From Flammula alnicola (Eukaryota; Basidiomycota; Agaricomycetes; Agaricales; Strophariaceae): a DNA stretch of 64,000 nucleotides. Position numbers and translations under genes: made by a program. The notes beneath the pieces are model-generated. The model saw only the letters and a program-made list of their open reading frames with translations. It did no database searches and was not told the origin of the DNA. How positions within the stretch are numbered: the stretch's first letter is position 1; every line of letters begins with the position of its first letter. The stretch covers positions 124,001-188,000 of the forward strand of contig JADNRV010000085.1 of NCBI GenBank assembly GCA_015499995.1. The letters are read 5' to 3'. This document shows positions 10,574 through 22,600 of this stretch, one piece after another.

Positions 10574-11466
10574 TTTAATTATTTTAATTACCACGGTAAT
10601 AAAGCACTGTGTTTCTTTGTAATGAGCCTGAAGTCAACTTGAACTTAACGTTTAACCATTACAGACATACTGCTAAAACTTTCTTCACGAACGAATCTGC
10701 GAGAATGGGAACTCGAGGATACAAAGTTTATCATCGCAAAGGCTGGTATCACAGGATCTACAACCATTTGGATAGTTATCCGTCAGGTATCATTGTCAAT
10801 GCCAATTCGCGGATTTGACGCATCTCACTCACTCGAATTCACAGGCCTAGGAGTAGAATTCTTGAATGAAGTGGCAAGAGGCGAAGCGTACCAAAAATGG
10901 CTTGAGAAATTGAGAAATTCTTTGGATAAGAGACTTGAAGAATTGCGCATGGTGGCTGACGATCCAGAGGGCAAGTTGGATGAGTACGGCGACGATACAG
11001 TCATCATCACCAGAAAGCCTCCTCAAGATGACCCTTTCATCGAGTGGATGTACGAGATCGATACCGACAATGAGATTTTTCACGGTGAGTAGCTTGTAGT
11101 GGCACCTCCTGTCTTCGAAAGGAGGAGATATGCTTTAAATTGTTACGATTGAGTGCTAATCATCGGCATAAATCAGTCGATGGGTTCCCACTCTTCAACC
11201 TCTGAGATATCCCTCCTGAAAATGTGTTTCTCCGATGCATTGGGTTCGATTCATATGGCCTCCGTGCACACACTGCAACTACCCCTATTCGATATCGCTA
11301 TACCAGCCGCAAAGTATCTTATCCTCCCGTCTCCGAGGAGCTCGTTCAAGTGTACCAATCCAAGCACGCTTCCGGAGATATTGTTACCTCGCTGCATCAG
11401 TTCGACGAGATTCTCGAAAACCCTGCAAAGTGCGAAATGGTTCGCCTACACTTTTACCAGGCATTA

Positions 11467-13155
11467 CAGCGACTTGCGGTACTTAGGGCGCGTCACGATT
11501 TTTTCCAAACGCGGCGATTTTTGATGGTTTTTGGTTCGTTTTGAGTATTCGTAGAATAGCGTCGCCAGTTCTTATTATTTTTGAATAACAATCAGACCAG
11601 TGAATTCGCATTGAAAATTGGCATCGATAGGTATAGGAAATGTCAAGAAAAAGTTGAATTTGAGTGATAGTTTGAGGGAACATAGATTTCGCAGGTGTTC
11701 TGATGATGTGGCACAATGTTCATGAAGTTACACATCTATTTCTTAGTCAAATCTCCCAATTTTATGCTCATAATGCTTTCAGTAGATATATATATCTGAT
11801 AGTGCCAAATTTTTGTAGAAGGAAGGGTAGTGGGTTATGAGGTAGAAAGCAGCTGTGATGTGGAAATACATCTACATCGTAGCTTCACCAAATCTCACCC
11901 CTTTTCAACAAAAATTGGGCTATTGTATTTCCACCAAAAGGTATGTGCCGAACTGCGCCAAAATAATGGAGAAAGAGATCTCGGATTGCAGAGATTGAGG
12001 TCAACCCAAGGTCAACCTTCCGCTGATGTGGCAGCAAACTTTCGTGCTACAATGCATTCAGCTGCTGCTGAGAATCCTCGAAAAAAGCATTGAAGCCTCT
12101 AATGGCATAAAAGAACAAATATACGCTGTAAAAACTGAGTGGAGAGTAATTCTATGGGGAGATTTCGACACTGTGTTTGTGGTCCCGGGAGGCCCGAGGA
12201 AGCACTTACAACTTCACCACGCTATGCCCCCTCCTCTTCGTTTTTCATATATAATTTAGCACAGAGCATATATCCAAGCCAACTGGAGGTAAATTTGTGC
12301 ATTTTGAATGACCGTTACACACTTTATTTCATGAGCATTGTGCCACATCATCTGAAGACCTGCGCAAGGGGGTGCGCCAAATAAAAAAAAGTACCTAGGG
12401 TCGATTTGTTTTTTAAGCCAATATTTCACGGACTAACTAACTAACGTAATCAGGAACCATCCCGATATGGTAATATTACATCAGCAATGACGCAGGCGCT
12501 TGCCCCTCCACTGGATTCCTCGCACGTCTTGCAAACCCGTTTATGAGGTGCTTGCTTGAGATTTATACATTCTAAATGGTACTGTGATGTATTAGTATAG
12601 TATTCCAATGAAATATAATTTTTTGACTGTTGAAAATGGCCGAGAAAAGTCACATTAGGCTAAATATGATCCAATGATTGATTGCATCATCCACTCAGTG
12701 CCGCAAACTATGTTCTACGCATTTCTATATGTATTACAGCTAGTATTTAATAGATGTAAAGCAATATATGGTGTAAAACCTGCCTTGGGTCACTTCAAAG
12801 CACCTATTTTGGGACATTTATAGAGGGGTATAAATATTTTTTTCGCCAGCCAGCGGCTGGACTAACTAACCGACCCCCGGTCGGCTATTAAGGTTCGCGC
12901 ACCCCCTTGGACCTGCGAAATCCATGTTCCCTCAAGCTATCACTCAAATTCAACTTTTTCTTGACATTTCCTATACCTATCGATGCCAATTTTCAATGCG
13001 AATTCACTGGTCCGATTGTTACATATTCAAAAATAACAAGAACTGGCGACGCTATTCTATGAATACTCAAAATTGACTCAAAACGAACCAAAAACCATCA
13101 AAAATCGCCGCGTTTGGAAAAAATCGTGACGCGCCCTAAGTACCGCAAGTCGCTG
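11467..13155. mobile_element. Non-autonomous Tc1/mariner-like DNA transposon with long terminal inverted repeats
   Basis: The element starts CAGCGACTTGCGGTACTTAG and ends with the reverse complement. It is flanked by TA on both sides (11465-11466 and 13156-13157). Removing it and one TA restores the frame and sequence of the other gene copies. The inverted repeats run about 230 bp (11467-11695 against 12912-13155) with small indels. They continue past the nested hAT-like element (11697-11728 against about 12328-12356). No transposase frame is present in the roughly 1.1 kb that is its own. TA duplication plus CAG..CTG ends suggests the Tc1/mariner superfamily; this rests on termini alone. Confidence 0.85.
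12365..12909. mobile_element. Nested non-autonomous hAT-like element
   Basis: A 545-bp insert within the right inverted repeat of the larger element. It has 13-bp terminal inverted repeats CAAGGGGGTGCGC and is flanked by a perfect 8-bp duplication, GACCTGCG, at 12357-12364 and 12910-12917. An 8-bp target duplication with CA.GGGG-type ends is characteristic of hAT transposons. No coding frame for a transposase is present. It inserted after the outer element. Confidence 0.85.
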
Positions 13156-14445
13156 TAATAGGATCAATCTTGAAATGCTGGGAGGTAGGATCCGCCCTCC
13201 GTAATTTCGAGATTGCTGCGGACCCCGAGCGAGTGACGTTAGTACAACAGCTAGCGATGTACTTGATCCACGCGGCTGTTGAGAAGCGCATGACTGTGGA
13301 CAGGAACTTTTTGTCGGCCTTGCCCGAGGATTCCTCCTGGCGGTGGCTGCGAGAGGATCTTTGTTTGCTTTGGGCGACACGTCTTGACGATGAGGCGATC
13401 ATGCAGGCCGCTGTAGCTCGTCTTTTTATGCGGGTCACGCAGGCGTCCCCCAAAGCAAAGAACATTGTATATGGGATCGTCATCTCCCTGTTTCACATTG
13501 TCATTGTGCGCGTCGACCTCGGTGTCTCTGAGGGATCATTCAAACATACTGCAGCCTTGCAGTTTCTCCCTTCCTTCTATGCCAAATCTCCATCCACGCC
13601 AGGAATATCAGCAGCTGTGCGGCTCGGATATGCCCTCCTCTGCCGCGATCTCGAACATCTCCCCGACTCTCCAACATATTTTGGCGAACATAGGAATCCT
13701 GAGAGCGTCGTTGGTACGATACCAACGGAAATCTGGACCTCGATCGCTGGGATGCTCTACCGACCAGCTGACCTTATCAGGCTTAGCTTAATATCCCGTC
13801 AAAGTAAACTCGCCGTCGAGCGCATCTTTTTGTATCCTCTACTGTGGGAGGATTTGATTTACAGGCCCTGGTTACCTGGTCTTCGTCTCGTCGAGTCCGC
13901 AAAGACAAATGTTCCAAATGCAATGCAGGTCGTGGAAGGTCGGGGTATGGATTCCGGTGGTGACGATGGCCCAGACAATTCAAACTTGTCTTCGGCTGCG
14001 TTTAAGATCGACTCAGATCAAGACCTGGGAGATGGGCGCCGTCAATTCCGTCTGTGGCCACCTTCGCCGTTGCCCTTCAAAATCGTTTGCGAAATTCAAA
14101 AGGATATTCTAGCTTTCAGCGAGGGTTAGGAGCCGACGAAAATCATTGTCTTTTAGTTGTTCTGGTTTTTCTAAATTCTAGTTATCGGAAAGAATATACG
14201 TACCCATGTTGTCGTCCCGTGGGCAAAGATTGAGCAGACGACCCATACGAGCTTCTTCTGTACCGATTCAGCAGATTTCAATCAAAAAATGAATAATTCA
14301 TGGTCCATGGATCATATTTACAGTAGATATACATTCCTTTTCCGAATCATCTTGAAGTTCTCCAAAAAAGTGACTATAGGATACTCATACATACAAAATA
14401 AAAATAAAATCTATATGCATCTGCATCTATACAGCTCGAGACAAC

Positions 14446-17058
14446 TTAACTTCCTTCAGCAACAAGTTCAGCTCTCCTAGCCCTGTGCTTCGAACGCCTA
14501 GACTTGGAGGAGTTCAAACTCCAAATCTCCACGACTGTCTTTCCAGCCCTCTTACACATGACCGCACATGTGCCCTTCACGAATCCGACCTTCCACACGC
14601 TCTCGCTCGGCTCGCTGAGCTCTCTCACGAAATTGCCCGACTGCGTCTCAAAGAGTCTGACCCTCCCATCGTTGCCCCCCGTGACGAGGAAGTTGTCGTC
14701 GAATTGGAGAGAGGTGACAGAGGAGTCGTGGGCCGCGATACGGTGCAGGATGGTGTATGTGGCAAGGGAGAACGTGATGACGCGCCCGTCGGAACCACCT
14801 GTGGCGAGGATGGTGGGCGAAAGTTGCAGCTGGCACACCAGGGCTGTATGGCCTTGCAGGAGGGCGACACATTGACTATTCATGGAATGAATAAGCAACA
14901 TTAGAAATAAAGAAGACAGATGTATGTGTACCCTGTTTCCGCATCCCAAATACGCACAGTGGTATCCAGCCCTCCAGAAGCGATGCGTACACCGTCGAAC
15001 GCAACGGAGTATATCTGGGAGAAGTGGCCTGCGAGGACATGTAGACATTCGCCTGTATCTATGTTCCAAAGCTTTGGCAAAAAGAAGTAAATATATAGCA
15101 CAAGAAAGAGACAGAGCGACAGCGACTTACTCGGCAAGTATTGTCGTAGCTCCCACTGACGACTCTATCACCGAAAACATCGAGACATCGGACGCTTAAA
15201 TGATGGCCTTCCAAGACGCGCAGGCATCGCCCCAATTGTACGTCCCACACTCTCAGAGTGGCGTCCCGAGAACCAGTCACGGCGATGGGGCGGTTGTTCA
15301 GGACACGCAGCGATCGGATGGTCGAGATGTGTCCATGTAAAACGTATATGCATTGCCTATACGTGGGTGAAGTCAGGAAGGAGTAGTGACACCAGGTTGG
15401 TCGACACTTACCCCGACTTCGCATCCCATACCCTGACCACCTTGTCGCAGCCACCACTCACGATTAGGGGATTGGGTTGGCCCCATCCCTGAGATGAGTT
15501 GCACATATTCAATGGTTTATCAGGTCCATCCATCTCTTCCTCGTCCTCTTCGGAAAGATGATGGTAATTGTAATACTCCTTCTCCTGCTTCTTCTTCTTC
15601 TCCCTCTGCAAGTCCGCGCGATCTGCAGCATCTTCGTCAAAGACACCCTCCGACGAACTTTCGGTTTCATGGCTGCTGTCGCTGGATTCTACAGGATCCA
15701 GGCCCAAAGCAATCTGCATGGCGGGTGGGATGAGGTGTTCCAGCGACTCCGAGGGCATTACATGCGTTCCATCGTGACTAGAGCCCACGTCGAGACCCCC
15801 CATTCTAGCGGAGAGGGTATGAACGCCCTTGCTGCCTCCGCTATCTCCTTGTAAAGCCTTGTCCTTCGACTGGCCTTTGTCCATGTAGTTGGATTTGTCC
15901 TTGTCCTGGCCCTTCCACTTCTTTTTCGTCCGAGACCCCCATTCTTCCCCGGCTGTCTTATCAGGTAGTCTATAACTACCTTCGCTGACCAAACAGACAC
16001 CCCAAACCCCAGAATCGTGTCCGACCAGCGTCCTTGAGAGTACCCCAGTGCGCGCGCTGAACACCTTGATCTGGGAATTGGCAAGGCCAACGACCACCCA
16101 ATCCTGGTCGAGGGCAAAGGAGGTGACGGTACCGCTGTCAGGGCTGACGATTGGCAGTCGGTGGGAGTTAAGGAGCTTTCCACCGCTACGCCAGTTCGTG
16201 CCTACAGAAATGGCCTAAGAATAAAGTACAAGGGAAGGGAAGGGCAGACTGACGGATAATAAAGGAATCCCTGAAAAATCGTCGAAACGAGAAACGTGAA
16301 CTATGCGGAGGTTGACGCGGGGTATCAGAAATAGATGAATCGGTAGAAGGTGAAGAGTTGAGCAACCCTCCTTCCGCTTGTCGTTGCCGATGTAGATCCT
16401 CATTCTGTGAATGATGAATAGAATTTACTCCCCATACAACGCTTTTGCCCTTCTCGAGTCGCCTTCGTTGCTTTCTTCTCCACTCTGCCTGTGCCTCAGC
16501 CCAATCGTCGAATTCGTGTATAACACACATGCTTTTCCATAAACTCTCATCCCTGACGATCCGATGCCAATGCTTGCTGACTTGGGATGCTCTCATCAGC
16601 GTCTTCGGCTCATCGACGTACGACAAGATGTGCACCACCAGTTCTTCAGGTAGATATAACGTGGAGTCGCGCTGGAGAAGCGGGGTAATAGCTTGCGAGA
16701 GGTAGAGGAGCTCGGATGAAGTACAGGATGAAATGAGAGAAAAGAGATATTGGCGTCGGAGGACAGGATCCTGCACGTTCATATCGAAAAAAGGCAGTGG
16801 TAATAGAGTCGGTTGGCCGACATCAGGGTGTGTGTACGTCGGGAACCCATGGTTGTGGTAAACGCCAACAAGTCCAGGAGAAGGTGCGGGCGTTGGCGGG
16901 GATGCGATCGGTATGTAGAGCGTTTGGGACTCGGACAGTGACGTAGAGGCAGGATGGGGCAGAATAAGATGGGTGTTATAGCTTCCATGAGGAAGTAGCT
17001 CGCTCGTCGAGCTCGTAGCTTCGGGCTCGTCGCGTCGATCAATCGAAGATGACTGCAT
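14446..17058 (-). CDS. F-box/WD40 repeat protein, Cdc4/Fbw7-like SCF substrate receptor
   Basis: Five exons (17058-16254, 16201-15412, 15356-15131, 15071-14932, 14875-14446) join to 796 residues. A Pro/Ser-rich leader is followed by a helical part (RRQYLFSLISSC) and an F-box at about residues 132-175 (LYLPEELVVHILSYVDEPKTL, then SQVSKHWHRIV). Then come seven or so WD40 blades, for example VVRVWDAKSG, ATLRVWDVQLGRCLRVLEGH, DNTCRLWNIDTGEC and TTVRIWDAETG. The first blades are separated by a long acidic and Lys-rich linker (about residues 330-460). Proteins with this order (Cdc4, Pop1/2, Fbw7) bind phosphodegrons for ubiquitination in the nucleus. Pop1/2 or Met30-type roles cannot be excluded. 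The start follows from the first ATG upstream of the conserved helix. Confidence 0.9.
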
Positions 17059-17347
17059 TTCGGGTGGTCGACCCAGTTATGTTTAACGGTGAAGATAGGT
17101 ACACCGTATATGACGATCTATCGACACAGCCTACGCGAAACGAGTCAGACTGGATGAGATTGCGAGATTATATCTTCGGAACTCACAGCACAAAAATCCC
17201 GGCCTCTATGCTCACGGATGTTCGTTAATAGCAACTTCGAGTAAAGAGGCGAGAAGTTTCTGGATGGCAGGTGATTGAGTGCCTACTCTTGTCTTGTAAA
17301 GCATTCGAATGCCATTCAGATAACATACTGACGCTGGCAGGTCCAAA

Positions 17348-18431
17348 TTATATGAAAAGGGGATCTCGCTCTTCATAAAGGTTCCTGAGCCTCTCAAGCA
17401 CCTCGGTCCCGAATTTATGTAAATAATCGCCTAGTCAACGGCGAAGGAAGTGTAAGAGGCTAGTACTTTGAGAAAGAGCGAAGTAAACTTACGCAAATGA
17501 CTAAGACTTGCTATCAGCCAACTATCAGCCGCTAAGATATGGGATAACTTCCTGGTCGTCGCCAACAATGGCGACCACGGTCCTGACCCTGCAAAAATAG
17601 GAACTTTCGTACCAATATGTATGTGGTGCCGATCATCCCATAAATAGCCTAAAATCTGGTGTAATTCTGACAGTTCCAGCTAAATCCAAACCTTGCGGAA
17701 CTTCGCCTCTCTTCGAGCTACTACAACTCTCCCAAACGGTTTCAGCATCAGAGTACAGTGCATTTCTATGTATTCCTCAGTTTCGCTGTGGGAAGCTCGT
17801 TACTGGACCTAGGTTATCGTGTATTTCACCTCCAAGAACACGACCTCTTTGACAGAACACATTCAAGGAACATTTACAAATTTCTCTTTACTTTCAAGGA
17901 GATGAACTACATGGAAATACATGCTGGCAAAAGCTAGCACTACTTACACTGGATCGCGGGGGAAATTCTCGCGCTGAACCTTGGTGGAGTCACTCAGATT
18001 ACATCGCTTGTGATATCCAGAATTCATTTCGGCGTCATGCACCAGTAGCAGCCGCTTTACCTACTTCAAGGACCTCTCCAGGATGATAACGACTGTGCCC
18101 TTAGAATGCGAATTTGACTATGACCGACGGCCTTACTTCTTACTTCCCGATTAATTTCGGGCCACTTGAATCGATGAAGACCCGTACAAATTAACGCAGG
18201 CTGTCGGCTTTCCATTCGGACAAACGAAACTTGGTGGATCTCCCTTATCACCCGCACGGCGCACTGTAGTGGAGTGCAGCTTCGATGTTTCTTCTCCGAC
18301 ACGCGAAATGACACGGAGTAGCCCGGCAGACTGTACCTCCTCAGCGATGTCTGCTTTCCAAATATGCAATCCTGCAGCCTGGGCTCGTTCCTCTTTGCTT
18401 CGATGATATTCGGCTCAACCATTTTGTGCAA
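17348..18431 (-). CDS. Unresolved multi-exon gene (hypothetical protein)
   Basis: Coding-like exons can be followed on the minus strand, but the full model is not settled. The last exons read in frame through GSGPWSPLLATTRKLSHIL, a GTAAGT donor near 17493, a TAG acceptor near 17432, and then FGTEVLERLRNLYEERDPLF, ending in TAA at 17350-17348. Upstream exons include VWESCSSSKRGEVPQGLDL (about 17660-17730) and perhaps 17960-18050 and 18150-18370. VRITPDFRLFM recalls loops of AAA+ ATPases, but I cannot assign the protein. The 5' limit given is only the end of the last open frame. Confidence 0.4.
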
Positions 18432-18530
18432 TTTTCAGATCGACAAACTCTATGTAAGTAGTTTGAATTTCTAAACTGACTTTAACACTTAATATAGGTA
18501 TATCCTTGGTATCTAGGTACTCTTCCAGAA

Positions 18531-19231
18531 TCACTCCGTGGGTTTTTTGGCCTCCAGATACACACTATCACACCACCCGATGTGCGTCTCATAGGTTTTC
18601 TCTGCGCTTCCAACTTTGACGAAGCCCAGCTTTGCAAGCAGGCGAAGGGAAGCCCCATTCCGTGGGTCCACATCCGCCGTGATGACCTCCGGGGCATCGC
18701 CCTCCAGTGCCCAAACATGCCTGAGTATAGCATCGAGCGCCTCGAACGCATATCCCTTCCCCCAATATTCCCTGTCGAAGATGAATCCTATTTCCTTGCC
18801 GTCCCAGAGACCTGCTTTACCGATGACGACCAACGCAGCGTCGTCGGAGTCGCTGGAGGCGCCGTCGGAGTCGCTGGAGGCGCCGTCGGAGTCGCTGGAG
18901 GCGCCGTCGGAGTCGCTGGAGGCGCCGTCGGTTTCAGGCTCTGTCGGATTGCCAGTTGGGGTTGAGAGGCAAACGGAGAAATCCATCACTCCGTTATTTG
19001 GGGATGCGATCATGGCGTCGAGATATCCTTTCGTCTGCTCGATCGTGGAATGTGGCGCAGTGGACCTATCGCGCATTAATATAGAATTTTGCGCTCATTA
19101 TGCACCCCTATTTCATACCAAAACTTCATTGCCACAGGATCGCTGAACCATTTTGCGAACGCTCGGAGGTCCTTTTCCTCTGCGCCCCGTAGAAGGAGTC
19201 GTTCCGTCCATATTTCATTTTGCGCCATCAT
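18531..19231 (-). CDS. GNAT-family N-acetyltransferase (RimJ/RimL-like)
   Basis: Two exons (19231-19119, 19065-18531) give 215 residues. The N-terminal TERLLLRGAEEKDL strand, the central IGFIFDREYWGKGYAFEAL (acetyl-CoA binding loop of R/Q-x-x-G-x-G/A type), DVDPRNGASLRLLAKLGF and a final beta strand are those of the RimJ/RimL-like acetyltransferase fold. The likely reaction is acetyl-CoA-dependent N-acetylation of an unknown amine in the cytosol. An insert of four GASSDSD heptads (21-bp DNA repeat, 18843-18926) lies just before the strand that leads to the acetyl-CoA loop. MM at the start is ambiguous; the outer ATG was chosen. Confidence 0.85.
18843..18930. repeat. 21-bp coding minisatellite, about four copies
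   Basis: GTCGGAGTCGCTGGAGGCGCC is repeated with no mismatch about four times. It encodes GASSDSD heptads in the acetyltransferase on the minus strand. Confidence 0.95.
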
Positions 19232-19611
19232 GATGGCAGAGTGTTGGAATCCGATTTTGTCAAAGGAGGTATGAGATCAGCGTTAGTGGCCAGTGTTTTT
19301 GGCAATGCTTGATGGAGTCTTTCTCGAAGTTTAGATTCGTGAACCATGCGTATTATACGCAATAGTGTGTATGTGTTACAGAAATGACTCATTTCAACGG
19401 TAGTCTCCATTTGGACCGAGTTCCTAGATCTTAAAACACCAGCTGCTGTGACTCGACGGTGGTATGTACTTTCCTGACTAAGACTTTTAATATTTCGTAA
19501 CGATTGATATACGTGTAGTTGAAGGTAGGATATAAAAGCTACTAGTATGTGTGAAATTATAAGGAAAAATATGGTAGCAATCACGCAATCTTACTAGGAA
19601 TACTACCGCCT

Positions 19612-22600
19612 TTAAGGTATTGTCGACGCTCGAGGATCGGCCATTTGTTTGATCAAGACAACTGGTGGTTCGGAGAAGACATTATCAATGGACTGAGGGG
19701 TGATGATGATCGTTTGTCGGCCGGCGGAACTTTTTGCCGCATCAGTCTGTCACGTTTGGAAGGTCAGCGTCTATGATGGACATTCTGCATACGTGGAGGA
19801 TGAACGACGTACGAGCATCTTAATGCAGCATCTTCTGTTTTGATTGTCCATATAAACATCGAACTCGTCTGCACAAGAAAATTGTCAACCATGTCGTCGA
19901 CTCTAAGAGAGAAGGGAAGGAAGAACGAACCTAGGCATCGAATAGGTATGGAGCCAACATCCCACATTGAAAGCAAGAGACAGAGTGTGGCAAGGGACTT
20001 CTCTCCACCACTTAGTGACGCAGGATCCTTTTTGCGTCGGTTATCAGCCTCTTGAGTCTCTTCATGTCTCTCATAGGCTTGATCGTCCTTTTGAACCTGG
20101 TCGGAGAAATAAATTAAAAGTTTTCTAGCACCATGAAAAAATGACATACCCTCAACTCAAGCCGTTGCTCGATGTGTTTAAATTGGACCTGCCCAAAATA
20201 TCCTCTCGATGAGAGGTGATACATAAATTGGGCCTTGCATGAAGCCGAAAAGTACGCCAAAAACTTGAACCATTTGTCCCTCCGCGATTGGATAGCTTGT
20301 TGCAGGGCCTATAGCAAACGTGGTTTACGGGTGGTTAATGAGTGTCACAAAAAGTTCTTACTTCATAAATCTTCCACAGCATGTTCCAAAGCTTGACATG
20401 GTCGTCGTGAACCTTCTTGACTACTTCCAGTTCTCTTTCAAGTTGTGCGCTAGATTTGGCCTGCCTGAAAAACACAGGGAGGAACCGGCGTTAAGGTCAG
20501 CATCTCTATCATCGCCGTCAAAAAGTGGGTAATTACCGTGCCTCATATCGGCTTAAAGTGTTATTTAGGTTCGTAATTTCGAGTTCAACAGCCTGCGAGG
20601 AGCGTGTTGTCACTTCTCGCTCGGAGAAGCCCGAGGCCTTTCCATCCAGCTCCTAGGGACGGCGTAGATTAGTCAGAGATTAAGGCAGGAGGGGAGTTAG
20701 AGCCAGCCTTACCGTGAAGGCAGCAGTTATCTCATCAGCAACGACACGAAGACCAACTAATTTGCCTTGTTCCGCGGTTTTCTTGTCTTCGTAATGCTGC
20801 TTGTCTTTATGAGCTTGGGCAAGTGCACCTGCTTCAGTTGCGAGCTCTGCCTAAACGAAGAAAGTCAGCCATCAAGGATACAGAGTAAAACCTGAAACCT
20901 GGCTTTACCACAATTTGTTGTCGCTTTTCTTCTGAAGCTTCGGCATCCCCTTTCAGAGCGTCGACCTTCCTTTGTAGTGCCATAACATGAGGCGCCATGT
21001 CTCGCTTCTGACTACTAACGTGTGCCAGCTGTTCAGCGAAAGATTCTTTCTCGGATTCTTTCTCCTAAATTTATATGACGGTTAACTTGGGCAGAATAGG
21101 TACAATACAGAAGAAAGTCACTGACTTCTTTCAGTTGTTCTAAAACGGCAAGCGTTACCGGACTATCAGCTTGATCCTCTTCCAATTTCAATCGCAGTTC
21201 TTCTTCCTCTCGCCTAATTTCAGCATCAAGAGCTCGACCTGTAGCCTTTTGGGAGTGTAAACGGATAGTCAGGCCATCTTGAAGAAGGGTCGTCGTTTTT
21301 AGATCCGCTCACCTGGAATTGCGAAGAGCGCTCTTGCATGCCTCGCATTTGTTCATCCAACCGGTTTTCAGAAAGCTGAAGAGAGTCTATAGCGAGTTGG
21401 AGTTCTTTCCCACGGCGTATCATCTTCCTGCAAATAATGCATCGTTCATGTAAGCCGTCGATGTATTGTTCATGATAAGAAACGCACTCAATCTCATCAC
21501 TTTGATTTATTTGCTGACGAAAGAGCGAAGACCTAGGATCCTTTACGGGCAGTTCTCTTATGGCTTCTGATTTGTTTCCGCCATCACTATGGATGTTCGA
21601 AGGTTAGACAGGAATGGTAGGATAAGAAAGTTGTCTTACATCCGCCATCTCGTCAGTTTATGTCCCATGCCTGACAGCGCAACCCCATCACCCCTTTCCT
21701 TCAAGATCTCCTCTGCCTCCTTTCGAGTTGGGGCCACATATATACGTTCTATACCAGCGTGATCGATAAGAAGGCGTGTAACCCAAGGGTTAGAAATCTA
21801 AGTACCGTCGTCAATGAAAGTCTGGCTATTAAGTGATTTGGGATGACCTTGAGCAGCCTAAGAGCTGTTAGATATTGAGCGGGAGGTTCTCCTTGGCTGT
21901 AATCGAATAGATCGCCCGACGAAACTAAAATCCTAGTATCAAAGCTATTCTTACGAGACAATTAGTTGGGTAAGACTGCGAAGAAAGCAAATAACACACT
22001 TCTTTGTCCTCTTAAGAATGGCTCGCAGAGGCCCAATGTCTCTCGAATCCGTTACTGCAAACGAGAGTAATAATTTGCCGATATGCTGCCTCATGACGTT
22101 CCAATAATCAGCATTCTCCAGCCTCACAAATATACCCAAAGGGCCCATCGGTTTCTGGCCTCGCCACTGGGTGTCATCGATGAATTTCATGACGTCTTGC
22201 ATGTTCTTGCCATATTGAGACAATGGGTCCTCCATCTGCGACTGAAACTTTTGATAACTCTCCTTGAGGTCTCGTTCCTCCTTCCTGCGTGCATCCAGGT
22301 CAGTTTTCACCTGCGAACGCTGAAACTCGGCTTCCGAGAGTTCTCTGGCTAGAGTTTTACAATCCAATTGAATAGTTGCACGTCGAACTTTTAGTTCATC
22401 GATCTTCTCTCTCAGCCCCGCCGCCTCGATGCGGACGGCCTCTTTGCGAGCTTGAACTGCTTCCTCGAGATCCTGGCTTTCCTGAATCACTTTTTTGGCC
22501 AGTTCCGTCAGTTCATCTTGGGTTTCCTGTAAACTCCGTTCGATCTCTTTCTCATCGGACTGTGCTGCATGATCAGTCACAGGGACAAGAAGACGACCTA

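Larger units (their letters stand above)
10705..14129 (+). pseudogene. Repeated family copy 3, with a stop codon and split by a transposon
   Basis: Exon 1 (10705-10786) and exon 2 (to about 11083) match copy 1. In exon 3 (from 11177) the frame reads V-D-G-F-P-L-F-N-L and meets TGA at 11203-11205, where the other copies have CAA or CAG (Gln). The coding match resumes after this stop to 11464. It is then broken by the element at 11467-13155 and continues from 13158 to the TAG at 14127-14129. The right half is open and keeps the F-box-like TIPTEIWTSIAGMLYR. It is the most diverged copy, with divergent promoter sequence and no TATA-like motif. Confidence 0.88.

Noticed and set aside
11830..12259. 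Frames inside the outer transposon as a transposase
   Set aside because: They are under 90 residues, overlap in different phases and lack a DDE-type motif.
14485..14904. 139-residue plus-strand frame
   Set aside because: Antisense to the last exon of the WD40 gene.
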